From Nitrospirota bacterium (GTDB taxonomy: Bacteria > Nitrospirota > Nitrospiria > Nitrospirales > Nitrospiraceae), in contig JAIBHQ010000003.1 in the NCBI GenBank assembly GCA_020028595.1, positions 1-16,882 of the forward strand: DNA of 16,882 bases. The letters are read 5' to 3'. The notes beneath the pieces are model-generated. The model saw nothing but the letters and a program-made list of their open reading frames with translations, did no database searches and was not told the DNA's origin. The translations under genes were made by a program, and so were the position numbers. Positions 9,081 to 16,019 of this stretch are shown here, piece after piece. Each line of letters starts with the position of its first letter. The stretch's first letter is position 1.

Positions 9081-9109
9081 ACTATAGCAGATGCTCCGCC
9101 TTGCTTCAG
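9081..9109 (-). promoter_or_regulatory. Candidate promoter giving a near-leaderless transcript for the membrane protein
   Basis: Reading the minus strand, TATAGT (9086 to 9081) lies six bases from the ATG at 9074, with a weak CTGAAG -35 hexamer 17 bases upstream. If used, the transcript would start at about the ATG, giving a leaderless mRNA. No Shine-Dalgarno is visible for this gene, which fits. It is a pattern match only. Confidence 0.3.
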
Positions 9110-9135
9110 AGGAAACGGAGTGCTAGCGTGCCCGC

Positions 9136-9510
9136 ATGGCGCAACCGCATCGCATCCTGATTTACGACGGGCAGTGCCGCCTCTGCGTGACGGCGAAAGA
9201 GACGCTGGAGCGGAGGGCTGATGGCGGCGATGTCCGCTTCGTGCCGTATCAAAGCGCGGAGGCAACTCAATGTTTGGGGTCTGACTATATGACAGGTCGC
9301 CCGGACGCCGCGTTTCTGGTTGAAATCGATGGAACAATCAAAAAAGGGCTGGATGCGTTCGTGCCGCTGTTGCCGGGCCTGCGCGGCGGATGGATATTGT
9401 TAGCGCTCTGGCAGGTGCCATGGCTGCGTCCAGTGGCGCAGATACTCTATCGTGTGGTCGCCCGGTATCGGTACCAGTGGTTCGGAGCCGTTACGACCTC
9501 CCCGCCCTGA
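9136..9510 (+). CDS. DCC-family (DUF393) thiol-disulfide oxidoreductase-like protein
   Basis: The 124-residue protein begins IYDGQCRLCVTAKETLERR, carrying the D-G-x-C-x-x-C motif (residues 11-17) that defines the DCC/DUF393 family. Characteristic later blocks are VRFVPYQSAEA, a GRPDAAFLVEIDGT strand, and a hydrophobic C-terminal stretch LPGLRGGWILLALWQVPWLRPVAQILYRVVARYR. The family is predicted to have a thioredoxin-like fold; no defined substrate is known to me. The gene is divergent from the membrane protein gene, with 61 bases between them, and its last 20 bases overlap the convergent end of the metalloprotease gene (TAA complement at 9491-9493). Confidence 0.85.
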   Translation: MAQPHRILIYDGQCRLCVTAKETLERRADGGDVRFVPYQSAEATQCLGSDYMTGRPDAAFLVEIDGTIKKGLDAFVPLLPGLRGGWILLALWQVPWLRPVAQILYRVVARYRYQWFGAVTTSPP

Positions 9511-10966
9511 TCTTCTCGTTGATGTTCTCGCTCCAGCGCTGCTGGAATTCGTCGTACGAGATGAGCAGCCGGTCTTTGATGGCGACGGCTATCGGCTGGT
9601 GGCTGGCGAGCGTTTCAATAATGTCCTGCACCTTGCCCATTCCGTAGCGTTCAATCAGATAGGCTGTGGCTGAGTTGCCTTCCAGGTAGGCCACAGTGGC
9701 GACATTCTGGGGAAATCCCGTCCAGCCGCCCTCGAGATGGCCGAGCGGAATCAGCGCCACGTCCCCCTTCATGACGCGATCGAGATCCGGCCAGGAATTG
9801 TCCCCGGCCAACTGCATGGCCAATCCTTCGTTCAGCCATTGCGGTACGCGTCCCCCTTCAACGCGCTGATGCAGCAGCGCGTGCACGAATTCATGGCGCA
9901 GCACGCGGGCCAGCCAGGCCTGGTCCGTCAATGCACCCTGCGTGGGAACCTGAATGCGGCCCAGCACGCCGTCGTAGAGTCCGTCCGCCCAGGCCGGACT
10001 GCCCGTCGCAGTCTGGAACGCATTCTTGGTATGCAGGACGACGGTGATGGGCTTGCCGGGGAAGTAATTGAACTTCTGGCCGATGTCCCGGTACGCGTCC
10101 TCCAGAATGTCCAGCACCTTTGTCCAGGTGTCGTAATCCTCGTTGCCGTTGAACTTCACGAGGAAGTGGCTGCTTTCGCGGGCGGAGAATTTCTGCTCCG
10201 CCTGCTCGGCGCGCGAGACACGGGCGGCCACCAAATCCAGATACGGCCGTTGGGGAGAGCCGGAGGGAGTGCGCTGGCGTCCCTGCTCCAGATGGAGCAG
10301 GGCGCCGGCGAGGTCGTCTTTGGCGTACAGCAGATCGGCCAGGGCCACATGCGCCACGGGATCGTTCGGCGCGAGTTGAATGGTCTCTTCGAGAAAATCC
10401 CGCGTGAGCGCCGGGTCCTTCGTTTCAACGTAGGCGTGGGTCAGGTTCAGACGGGGAGTCTGATCGCGGGGCGCGAGAGCGACCGCCGCCTTGAACGCCG
10501 GCACTGCCGCCGAGGCTCCGCGCGACTGTTGCCGGATGATGCCGAGATTGTTCCAGAGGACCGCCGCGGCCTGGCGGATCTGTTCGTCGTTCAGGGCTTC
10601 CCGTGGAAGGGCGGCCAGCCTGGCTTCCGCGTCCCCATCCCGTCCCTGCTCGATCAACGTATGGATCGTTTCGATGGCAGCGGCATATTGGGAGCCCGGC
10701 AGCGATCCGGGCGTGAAGGGACGAAGCTGTCCGCCTGGCAACGAAGGCGGCGGTGCGACCAACGATGGGGCCGGCGCAGTCTGGCTTGGAGTGACAATTG
10801 GAAGAGGGGCAGAAGCGACCGGCGCAGCCGGTACTGGAGGAGGTATCGCGCGCGGTTTATTGCGTTGGGTGATCCACCACACGCCGATCGTGATGAGCAC
10901 GAGCAGCAGAATCAGGACGTCGCCGACTGTTCCGATGGCGCCGCGCTGGCTGCGCAGAATTGTCAT
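9491..10966 (-). CDS. Membrane-anchored TPR protein with gluzincin (peptidase MA-like) metalloprotease domain
   Basis: The 491-residue protein has a transmembrane anchor at about 15-32, a long proline/alanine-rich linker (38-92), TPR-like helices (about 95-255: AVLWNNLGIIRQQSRG, PRLNLTHAYVETKDPAL, PVAHVALADLLYAKDDLAGALLHLEQG) and a C-terminal protease domain. The zinc motif HEFVH is at 358-362, and the downstream ligand is Glu380 in WLNEGLA, the gluzincin arrangement of the peptidase MA group. The active-site residues are complete, so an active periplasmic or membrane-surface peptidase is plausible. It lies 19 bases downstream of the larger minus-strand gene, indicating an operon. Substrate unknown. 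Confidence 0.85.
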   Translation of the reverse strand: MTILRSQRGAIGTVGDVLILLLVLITIGVWWITQRNKPRAIPPPVPAAPVASAPLPIVTPSQTAPAPSLVAPPPSLPGGQLRPFTPGSLPGSQYAAAIETIHTLIEQGRDGDAEARLAALPREALNDEQIRQAAAVLWNNLGIIRQQSRGASAAVPAFKAAVALAPRDQTPRLNLTHAYVETKDPALTRDFLEETIQLAPNDPVAHVALADLLYAKDDLAGALLHLEQGRQRTPSGSPQRPYLDLVAARVSRAEQAEQKFSARESSHFLVKFNGNEDYDTWTKVLDILEDAYRDIGQKFNYFPGKPITVVLHTKNAFQTATGSPAWADGLYDGVLGRIQVPTQGALTDQAWLARVLRHEFVHALLHQRVEGGRVPQWLNEGLAMQLAGDNSWPDLDRVMKGDVALIPLGHLEGGWTGFPQNVATVAYLEGNSATAYLIERYGMGKVQDIIETLASHQPIAVAIKDRLLISYDEFQQRWSENINEKIRAGRS

Positions 10967-10985
10967 GAAAGGAAAGGGCTCGGCG

Positions 10986-12467
10986 TTATGCTTTCGCTGC
11001 CGGTTTGGGGGCTGGCTTGGCTCCCGGTTTGACCGGTTTGGCTGGCTTCACTGGAACCTTGGGAGTTGGCAGCGGTTCGTCCAGCTTGACGCTCACATCG
11101 AAGGAGCTTTCTCCGCCGTCGTCCCGGCCGTCCCGGCCCACGCTGTAGATCGTGCCTAGCGAGGCGTTCCAGACCATCGGGATGCCCGTGAATGGATCGT
11201 AAAACTCCGGCCCCGCTTTGCCGATCGTGGCCGCCATCGCCTGCTGGCGAGGGGCGTTTCGTAGGATGACTTGCAGACCGGCCAGACGCAGGCGCGCATC
11301 CGTTTCCCGGAGGTAGCCGAGGAGCGGAGCCCAGGCCGGCTCAGGGACGCTGATAAAAACGTTGTCAACGGGATTTAAGAGTGGATCAAGCATTGTGCGA
11401 GTGCCGTGCCGGGAGGTGTCGCGCAGCGTCGGCAGTTTGATCGGTGCGCTGCCGGACGCTTTGAGCAGGTCTTCGTAATAGGCCGCGTAGATGTTCAGCG
11501 TCCGCTGCTTTTTTGCCATGGCGCGCAGGACGGGATTGGCAGGCAGCGGAAGCTCGATCCGTTCGAAGGTGTCGGCATTCAGGCCGGTCATGGCGGTCAG
11601 CCAGCGTTCGTTGTCCTCCGATTGCTGCCGCGGGGCCGGTCCCTGGGTCAGCGCAGTGGACTTAAACCGGCTCAACCCGGTCACAAGTTCGTGCTGCAAC
11701 GGCCAGCGTAGCGACCGCTCTTCATCATTCAGCGGCTGCGCGAGGTCGTCCAGCCGCTTGGCCGTGGCCGCGTCCGGCTGGCGGCTCAACAACGCGGAGA
11801 TGAGCCGCGCATCATCGTTGATGGCGGCCGAGGCCACCAGTTTCAGGGCGGGCGTTTTGGCATGCGCAAGGACCACTCGCCAGGAGGGAAGGTCCGCCGC
11901 CAGCCGGTCGAGGCCTTTCGCCTGGCTCTGGATGAACCCCGCCGCGAGATAGGCCCTGTGCGCGAGGTACACGTCGGCCAGCCGCGGGCTGCCTGTATGG
12001 CCGTACCCTTTGTCGTCGAACGGCATCTCCAGCCATTGGGCGTAGCGGTCCAATAGCAGTTTGGAGCCGGCCTGAAAGGTTTTTAGAGTCTCTTCGAATT
12101 GGTCGGGCTTCGCGACGAGGTCTTCGACCTTCCACGCCTGGATCATCTGCGCGAGATCGAGCGAAACCTGCAGTTCAGCGCGCCCTTCCTTGGCGTAATC
12201 GTAAAAATAGTGGCCGCGCGCGTTCTCGGCTTCGCGCCAAATGTCATAGCCGGTCTTCATGGAGTCCGCATTCGGCCCCGCCGCAATCCCTACGAGCATG
12301 AAATATCCGTTCTCGGTGGTGCCGGCGACGAAGTCGGGCGGCGGCGTTGTGTAGGCGGTGAAGGCGTCGGAGGCAGGATCTTTGGCGCCGGACCAGACCA
12401 GAACGCTGACATTGAGAGCCGCGGCGAGAAGCGCAAACACCACAAAATATCCGAACAGTTTACTCAT
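10986..12467 (-). CDS. Membrane-anchored protein of unknown function with K/P/A-rich tail (493 aa)
   Basis: The protein starts with an uncleaved-looking hydrophobic segment (FGYFVVFALLAAALNVSVLVW, about 5-25) and has a long mostly helical body. A short conserved-looking block near the C-terminus, YDPFTGIPMVWN followed by LGTIYSVGRDGRDDGG, resembles the end of pilin-like and secreted proteins that carry a DPFxGxPL...YSVGxDGxDDGG motif; I regard this as a local resemblance, not a family assignment. The tail consists of tandem (V)KPxKP repeats and is probably disordered. ATG at 12467 is preceded by AGGGGA on the minus strand. It is the first gene of a two-gene operon with the metalloprotease, and the two may work together at the membrane. 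Confidence 0.7.
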   Translation of the reverse strand: MSKLFGYFVVFALLAAALNVSVLVWSGAKDPASDAFTAYTTPPPDFVAGTTENGYFMLVGIAAGPNADSMKTGYDIWREAENARGHYFYDYAKEGRAELQVSLDLAQMIQAWKVEDLVAKPDQFEETLKTFQAGSKLLLDRYAQWLEMPFDDKGYGHTGSPRLADVYLAHRAYLAAGFIQSQAKGLDRLAADLPSWRVVLAHAKTPALKLVASAAINDDARLISALLSRQPDAATAKRLDDLAQPLNDEERSLRWPLQHELVTGLSRFKSTALTQGPAPRQQSEDNERWLTAMTGLNADTFERIELPLPANPVLRAMAKKQRTLNIYAAYYEDLLKASGSAPIKLPTLRDTSRHGTRTMLDPLLNPVDNVFISVPEPAWAPLLGYLRETDARLRLAGLQVILRNAPRQQAMAATIGKAGPEFYDPFTGIPMVWNASLGTIYSVGRDGRDDGGESSFDVSVKLDEPLPTPKVPVKPAKPVKPGAKPAPKPAAKA

Positions 12468-12509
12468 ACGTTCCCCTGCTGCCCGAGAGAGCTGTGTTGT
12501 CCTGAGGTG

Positions 12510-12538
12510 GGTATACCAAAGTGCTGGAACGATTGCAA
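12510..12538 (-). promoter_or_regulatory. Candidate sigma70-type promoter for the minus-strand operon
   Basis: On the minus strand TTGCAA (12538 to 12533) and TATACC (12515 to 12510) are separated by 17 bases. Each hexamer matches the consensus at four of six positions. It lies about 40 bases upstream of the ATG of the 493-residue protein, leaving room for the visible ribosome binding site. Confidence 0.45.
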
Positions 12539-12570
12539 TTCGAGAGCGTTCACATGAATCTTTGCTTTCA

Positions 12571-12657
12571 TGGTTTATCTAGTTTATCTGGTTCGTCTGG
12601 TTTGTCTGGTGGCCCGGGCAGGTTTTTAACCAGAGAAACCAAACAAGCAAGGCAAAC
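12571..12657. repeat. Two-arm nonamer inverted repeat (GGTTTNTCT type)
   Basis: The left arm has four 9-base units from 12571 to 12606 (TGGTTTATC, TAGTTTATC, TGGTTCGTC, TGGTTTGTC). The right arm, about 12628 to 12657, reads as the reverse complement of similar 9-base units (GGTTTGCCT and GGTTTCTCT forms). GGCCCGGGC sits between the arms. The architecture is that of the 7-base elements, but with a period of nine. The divergent region 12468-12742 otherwise holds only the two promoters described. Confidence 0.65.
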
Positions 12658-12698
12658 CTCTTCGCTGCGTCGCGCGAAGGCGCGCAGAGTCTTTGCGC

Positions 12699-12728
12699 TT
12701 GACTCTGGCGGCGGGGCTCACCTAGAGT
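12699..12728 (+). promoter_or_regulatory. Promoter for the first cobalamin riboswitch and btuFCD
   Basis: TTGACT (12699-12704) and TAGAGT (12723-12728) are 18 bases apart. The -35 hexamer matches the consensus at five of six positions and the -10 at four. Transcription would start around 12735, about ten bases before the riboswitch P1 helix. Confidence 0.55.
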
Positions 12729-12744
12729 GACGCACACAATATGA

Positions 12745-12895
12745 CAGTCCGGGTGAAGGGAAGAGGGTGTGAAACCCTCGCGGTCCCGCCGCTGTGACTG
12801 GGGACGAAGCCCGCGATAGCCACTGTCCGCCTGTGCGGATGGGAAGGCGCGGGGAGTGAGGCAAAACCCCAGAAGCCAGAAAACCTGCCCGACTG
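12745..12895 (+). ncRNA. Cobalamin riboswitch aptamer upstream of btuF
   Basis: The 151-base aptamer is closed by a P1 helix between CAGTCCGGG (12745-12753) and CCCGACTG (12888-12895), with one bulged base. Inside are the conserved blocks of the cobalamin family: GGGAAGAGGGTGTGAAACCC, GCCGCTGTGAC, the GCCACTG...TGGGAAGGC pair enclosing a short hairpin (TCCGC/GCGGA, about 12825-12839), and the B12 box AGCCAGAAAACCTGCC (12874-12889). It is followed by a terminator, so B12 binding should reduce transcription into btuFCD. The variable hairpin is short here, in contrast to the second riboswitch. Confidence 0.95.
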
Positions 12896-12950
12896 ATGAC
12901 CGACTTTCCCTCGTGGGCTGGGGAAAAGGTGAGGGTGAAGAAGCGGGAAC

Positions 12951-12990
12951 AATCCTCAGGGTCTTACAGGCCTTGGGGATTTTTTGTTTT
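12951..12990 (+). terminator. Riboswitch expression-platform terminator
   Basis: AATCCTCAGGG (12951-12961) pairs with CCTTGGGGATT (12971-12981) to give an 11-bp helix with two wobble pairs and a 9-base loop, followed by a T-rich run to 12990. It lies 55 bases after the aptamer and before any plausible btuF start, as expected for transcriptional control. Its position rules out coding starts upstream of it as the normal start of btuF. Confidence 0.85.
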
Positions 12991-13000
12991 GGAAACAGGC

Positions 13001-13095
13001 AGCGAACAGCCGGTAGCGAACAGCGGGCAGCGAATAGCGACGAGGCCGGGATGTGTGATTCTGAGCTACTGGCTATTAGCTATCAGCTACCTGCT
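13001..13095. repeat. Two-arm heptamer inverted repeat (AGCNNNY type)
   Basis: The left arm has six 7-base units starting with AGC from 13001 to 13042. The right arm has five units from 13061 to 13095, each ending in GCT (for example ATTAGCT and ATCAGCT), the reverse complement of AGC-first units. The register is preserved across an 18-base centre. The centre holds the probable btuF GTG start, and the right arm is translated as part of the BtuF signal sequence. The unit differs from the GTGA units elsewhere, although the period and architecture are the same. Confidence 0.75.
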
Positions 13096-14032
13096 GACCC
13101 CAGGTCTTATTCTGGCTGATGACACGGACCAGACTGCTATGAAGAAACGGCGACAGCAGGGCATCCTGACCGGCATGCCGTTCATGGCCAACCTGGCCCC
13201 GCGCACGTTCGTGGACGATGCCGGTCGAAAAATCTTTCTCGCAGATCCTCCGACGCGTATCGTGTCGCTGGCTCCCAGCGTGACGGAAATGCTGTTTGCC
13301 ATCGGCGCCGGAGAGCAGATTGTCGGTGTGACGTCGTTTTGCGACTATCCTGCCGAGGCGCAGACCAAGCCCAAAGTGGGCGGCTCCTTCCCCAATCTCG
13401 AAGTCGTGCTGAGTTTGAAGCCCACCCTCGTGCTGGCGCCGCGCGATTTCATCCGGCCCGACATGGTGGCCAAGCTGGACCAGCTCAAGATTGCGCTCTT
13501 TATCCTGGACGCCAACACGCTGGAGGACGTCTTCCGGCATATCCAGACGATCGGGCGGATCGTGGGCCGATCGGAGAAAGCGGATGCGGTGACGACCGGC
13601 TTGCGCCGGCGTGTGGCTGAGGTCAAAACCCGCACCGCCACCGCCTCGCGTCCCCGCGTCTTCTACGTGTTGAACAGCGATCCGCTGATGTCCGCCGGGC
13701 CCGGAAGCTTCATCCATCAGTTGATCGAACTGGCCGGAGGCGTGAACGTCGCGGCCGGCTCGCCGGTGTCCTATCCCAGGTTGAGCCTGGAGGAAGTCGT
13801 CAGGCAGGACCCGGAAGTAATTCTGTTTCCCGTCGGCGACGATGAGGGGATTCCGGATCTGGAGCAACAGCGCTGGCTGCGCTGGCCGACGCTCTCGGCG
13901 GTCAAACAGAACCGGTTTGTGCGGATTCCCAGCGTGCTGCTGGATCGGCCGGGCCCCCGCGTCGTGGAGGGGCTGGAACTGCTGGCGCGCCAGCTCCATC
14001 CGGACCTCTTTCCATCGGGAGGGCCGCGATGA
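13055..14032 (+). CDS. btuF: BtuF-like cobalamin periplasmic binding protein
   Basis: The protein belongs to the periplasmic binding protein family of B12/iron-siderophore ABC transporters. Blocks seen are RIVSLAPSVTEMLFAIGAGEQIVGVTSFCDYP, PKVGGSFPNLEVVLSLKPTLVLAP, a central linker helix (DVFRHIQTIGRIVGR), GPGSFIHQLIELAGGVNVA, and DPEVILFP. The longer frame back to ATG 12896 would start inside the riboswitch and cross its terminator. GTG 13055, with GAGG at 13042-13045, is therefore preferred: 325 residues starting MILSYWLLAISYLLTPGLILADD, a plausible signal sequence lacking an N-terminal charge. ATG 13139 (MKKRRQQG) would give no clear signal peptide. The stop overlaps btuC by ATGA. B12 as ligand is inferred from the upstream riboswitch and the btuB-like gene. 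Confidence 0.85.
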   Translation: MILSYWLLAISYLLTPGLILADDTDQTAMKKRRQQGILTGMPFMANLAPRTFVDDAGRKIFLADPPTRIVSLAPSVTEMLFAIGAGEQIVGVTSFCDYPAEAQTKPKVGGSFPNLEVVLSLKPTLVLAPRDFIRPDMVAKLDQLKIALFILDANTLEDVFRHIQTIGRIVGRSEKADAVTTGLRRRVAEVKTRTATASRPRVFYVLNSDPLMSAGPGSFIHQLIELAGGVNVAAGSPVSYPRLSLEEVVRQDPEVILFPVGDDEGIPDLEQQRWLRWPTLSAVKQNRFVRIPSVLLDRPGPRVVEGLELLARQLHPDLFPSGGPR

Positions 14033-15123
14033 TGCGTGGAGCGGTTGTTCCAGTCGCGGCGGAAACCGGAGCGGGGATTGTACCGGCCGTGCTGACTGCG
14101 ACGCGCTGGATGACGACGGTGTCGGCGCTGGCGGTTGCCAGCGTGATCACGGTGCTGGTGTGCCTGCAATTCGGCGCGGAGCGGATCGGCGTCGCGGAGG
14201 CGGCGACGATTGTCTGGCGCGCATTGCAGGACGGCCGTCTGGCCGCCGAGTCCGCCGGATCGTCCGCGGTGATTTTGCTCGAGGTCCGGTTGCCGCGCCT
14301 GGTGCTGGGGTTTTTCGTCGGCGGCTGCCTGGCCGCGGTGGGAGTGACGTTGCAGGCGCTGCTGCGCAACCCGTTGGCCGATCCCTACGTCCTCGGCGTG
14401 TCCGGCGGGGCGGCCGTGGGCGCGTCGCTGGCGATCGTGACGGGCCTGTCGGCGGCGGGCGCGGTCTGGCTGCCGCTGAGCGCCTTTGCCGGCAGCATTC
14501 TGTCGCTGGTGCTGCTCTATCGCATCGCCGCAACATACGGCTATCTGTCCGTGCACACGTTGCTGCTCGCCGGGGTGATCATCAACGCGCTGTTCTCCGC
14601 GCTGATCATGTTCATGACGTCCCTGATGGATCCCACGCACGCGTTTCGGGTCCTGTCGTGGATGCTGGGCGCGCTGGCGGCGCCGGACGACATCGCGTTG
14701 GCGGTGGTGGCGAGTTTTCTGACGTTCGGAGGTCTGTTGCTGGGGCGGCAGGCGCGGGCGCTGAATCTGTTGACGGTGGGAGAGGATTCCGCGCGATCGC
14801 TCGGCGTCGATGTGGAACGCGTGAAACGGACGCTCCTCATCACGACGGCGTTGCTGACGGGCGCCGTGGTGTCGGTCAGCGGCTTGATCGGATTCGTCGG
14901 CATGGCGGTCCCCCATGCGGTCCGGATGCTGTGCGGGGCGGACAACCGGTTGCTGATGCCGGCCTGCGTGTTTGCCGGAGGGATGTTCCTGGTGATTGCG
15001 GATACCGTGGCGCGGACCGCGCTGGCTCCGGCTGAACTGCCGGTCGGCGTGATGACGGCGCTGGTCGGGGCGCCGTTTTTTCTGTATCTCCTGATGGCCC
15101 GCAAGGGCGGGATGGCATCATGA
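14029..15123 (+). CDS. btuC: BtuC-like cobalamin ABC transporter permease (FecCD family)
   Basis: The 364-residue integral membrane protein has about ten hydrophobic segments and the family's landmark blocks: VRLPRLVLGFFVGG (86-99), LQALLRNPLADPYVLGVSGGAA (108-129), a long GLIGFVGMAVPHAVRMLCGADNR region that contacts the ATPase, and ELPVGVMTALVGAPFFLYLL near the C-terminus. It would form the inner-membrane channel for B12. The first ATG (14029) overlaps the btuF stop, and GGAGGG at 14018-14023 precedes it. The stop overlaps the btuD start (15120-15123), so F, C and D are translationally coupled. The gene appears complete. Confidence 0.92.
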   Translation: MMRGAVVPVAAETGAGIVPAVLTATRWMTTVSALAVASVITVLVCLQFGAERIGVAEAATIVWRALQDGRLAAESAGSSAVILLEVRLPRLVLGFFVGGCLAAVGVTLQALLRNPLADPYVLGVSGGAAVGASLAIVTGLSAAGAVWLPLSAFAGSILSLVLLYRIAATYGYLSVHTLLLAGVIINALFSALIMFMTSLMDPTHAFRVLSWMLGALAAPDDIALAVVASFLTFGGLLLGRQARALNLLTVGEDSARSLGVDVERVKRTLLITTALLTGAVVSVSGLIGFVGMAVPHAVRMLCGADNRLLMPACVFAGGMFLVIADTVARTALAPAELPVGVMTALVGAPFFLYLLMARKGGMAS

Positions 15124-15845
15124 CGGCGGAGAAACAATCGGGCAAGACGGACGCCGTTGCGTATCGCGTCGAAGGCGTGGCGTTCAGCTATGGATCGCGC
15201 CGGGGGCCGGCAGGGGCTGATGCGGACGGATGGGCGCTTCGCGGGCTGACGTGCGACGTGCACGAAGGGGAAATCCTCGGGATCATCGGCCCGAACGGCT
15301 CCGGCAAGTCCACGCTGCTCAAGCTGCTCGGTTCAATCATGCCGCCGCAGCAGGGGACGATCCGGTTGCAGGGCCGGCCTCTGAATTCGTTCGCGCGACA
15401 GGAACTGGCGCGGATCGTGGCCTATGTGCCGCAGCAAAGCTCGGTGGTGTTTCCGTTCACGCTGGCGGAGTTCGTGCTGATGGGCCGGTTCCCTCACCGC
15501 CAATCCGGTGGAGCGCTGGGTTGGTTCGGATGGGAAACCGCAGAAGATGTGCGTGTCGCCGGGCAGTCCATGGAAGTTCTCGATCTTCGCCATCAAGTCG
15601 ATATCTGCGCAATCCTGCGTCGGCTCAACCGGGAGCAGGGGCTGACGGTCGTGCTGGTTTCGCATGATTTGAATCTGGCGAGCCAATCCTGCGATCGCCT
15701 GTTGTTGTTGCAGGAAGGAGCCTTGATCCGGCTTGGCGTGCCGTCGGCAGTGCTGCAGCCGGAGGTCATCGAATCGGTCTACCGCTGCCCGGTGCTGATC
15801 GACCGCCATCCGGCGTCCGGCGTGCCGCGCGTGACGTTGCCGTAG
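15120..15845 (+). CDS. btuD: BtuD-like ABC ATPase lacking signature and Walker B motifs (internal deletion)
   Basis: The 241-residue protein has the start of a normal FecE/BtuD ATPase: Walker A GPNGSGKST (57-65), the Q-loop in AYVPQQSSVV, and the family-typical FTLAEFVLMGRFPH. The end is also normal, with VVLVSHDLNLASQSCDRLLLL carrying the switch histidine (His182). Between them, MEVLDLRH (151-158) runs straight into QVDICAILRRLN. In intact relatives about 45 residues lie here, including the signature LSGGE and the Walker B LLLLDEPT, ending in an LDLRH-like D-loop. Both motifs are missing and the frame is kept. The junction, CTCGATCTTCGCCAT at 15579-15593, looks like a fused copy of two LDLRH-coding stretches. 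Without these motifs ATP hydrolysis should not be possible. Confidence 0.85.
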   Translation: MTAEKQSGKTDAVAYRVEGVAFSYGSRRGPAGADADGWALRGLTCDVHEGEILGIIGPNGSGKSTLLKLLGSIMPPQQGTIRLQGRPLNSFARQELARIVAYVPQQSSVVFPFTLAEFVLMGRFPHRQSGGALGWFGWETAEDVRVAGQSMEVLDLRHQVDICAILRRLNREQGLTVVLVSHDLNLASQSCDRLLLLQEGALIRLGVPSAVLQPEVIESVYRCPVLIDRHPASGVPRVTLP

Positions 15846-15854
15846 GGGAAAGTA

Positions 15855-15928
15855 GTGACGCGTGATCAGTGATGAGTGATCGGTAGAAGGATAATGTCGG
15901 TACGTTCTCATCACTCATAACTCATCAC
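15855..15928. repeat. Two-arm heptamer inverted repeat (GTGATNA type) after btuD
   Basis: The left arm has four 7-base units from 15855 to 15882 (GTGACGC, GTGATCA, GTGATGA, GTGATCG). The right arm has three units from 15908 to 15928 (TCATCAC, TCATAAC, TCATCAC). The arms pair in register around a 25-base centre, and TATATTTT follows the right arm. It begins 10 bases after the btuD stop, so it could end or attenuate btuFCD transcription. Confidence 0.8.
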
Positions 15929-16019
15929 TATATTTTATGGCGGGATGGCTCGTGCCCGGCCGCTCGCTGGTTTCACAGGGGGTACATATCAATCATGTGG
16001 GAGATTTGATCGGAAGAAG

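Noticed and set aside
9737..11032. A 431-codon plus-strand frame over the metalloprotease gene
   Set aside because: The opposite strand carries the complete HEFVH/NEGLA protease with TPR helices and a promoter; the plus frame has no motif.
12896..13054. ATG 12896 as the btuF start
   Set aside because: It lies at the 3' edge of the riboswitch and upstream of its terminator; the extra residues read through terminator and repeat and look noncoding.
12856..13119. An 87-codon frame overlapping the riboswitch 3' end and the AGC repeat
   Set aside because: It covers aptamer, terminator and repeat DNA with no ribosome binding site and no recognisable product.
13771..15035. Long frames on both strands over btuF-btuC (13842-15035 plus, 13771-14916 minus)
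   Set aside because: BtuF and BtuC occupy another frame with family motifs and overlapping stop-start signals; the alternatives are low-complexity arginine/glycine-rich shadows.
15931..16019. A dedicated promoter for the btuB riboswitch
   Set aside because: TATATTTT and TACATA-like sequences occur, but no -35 hexamer at suitable spacing could be supported.
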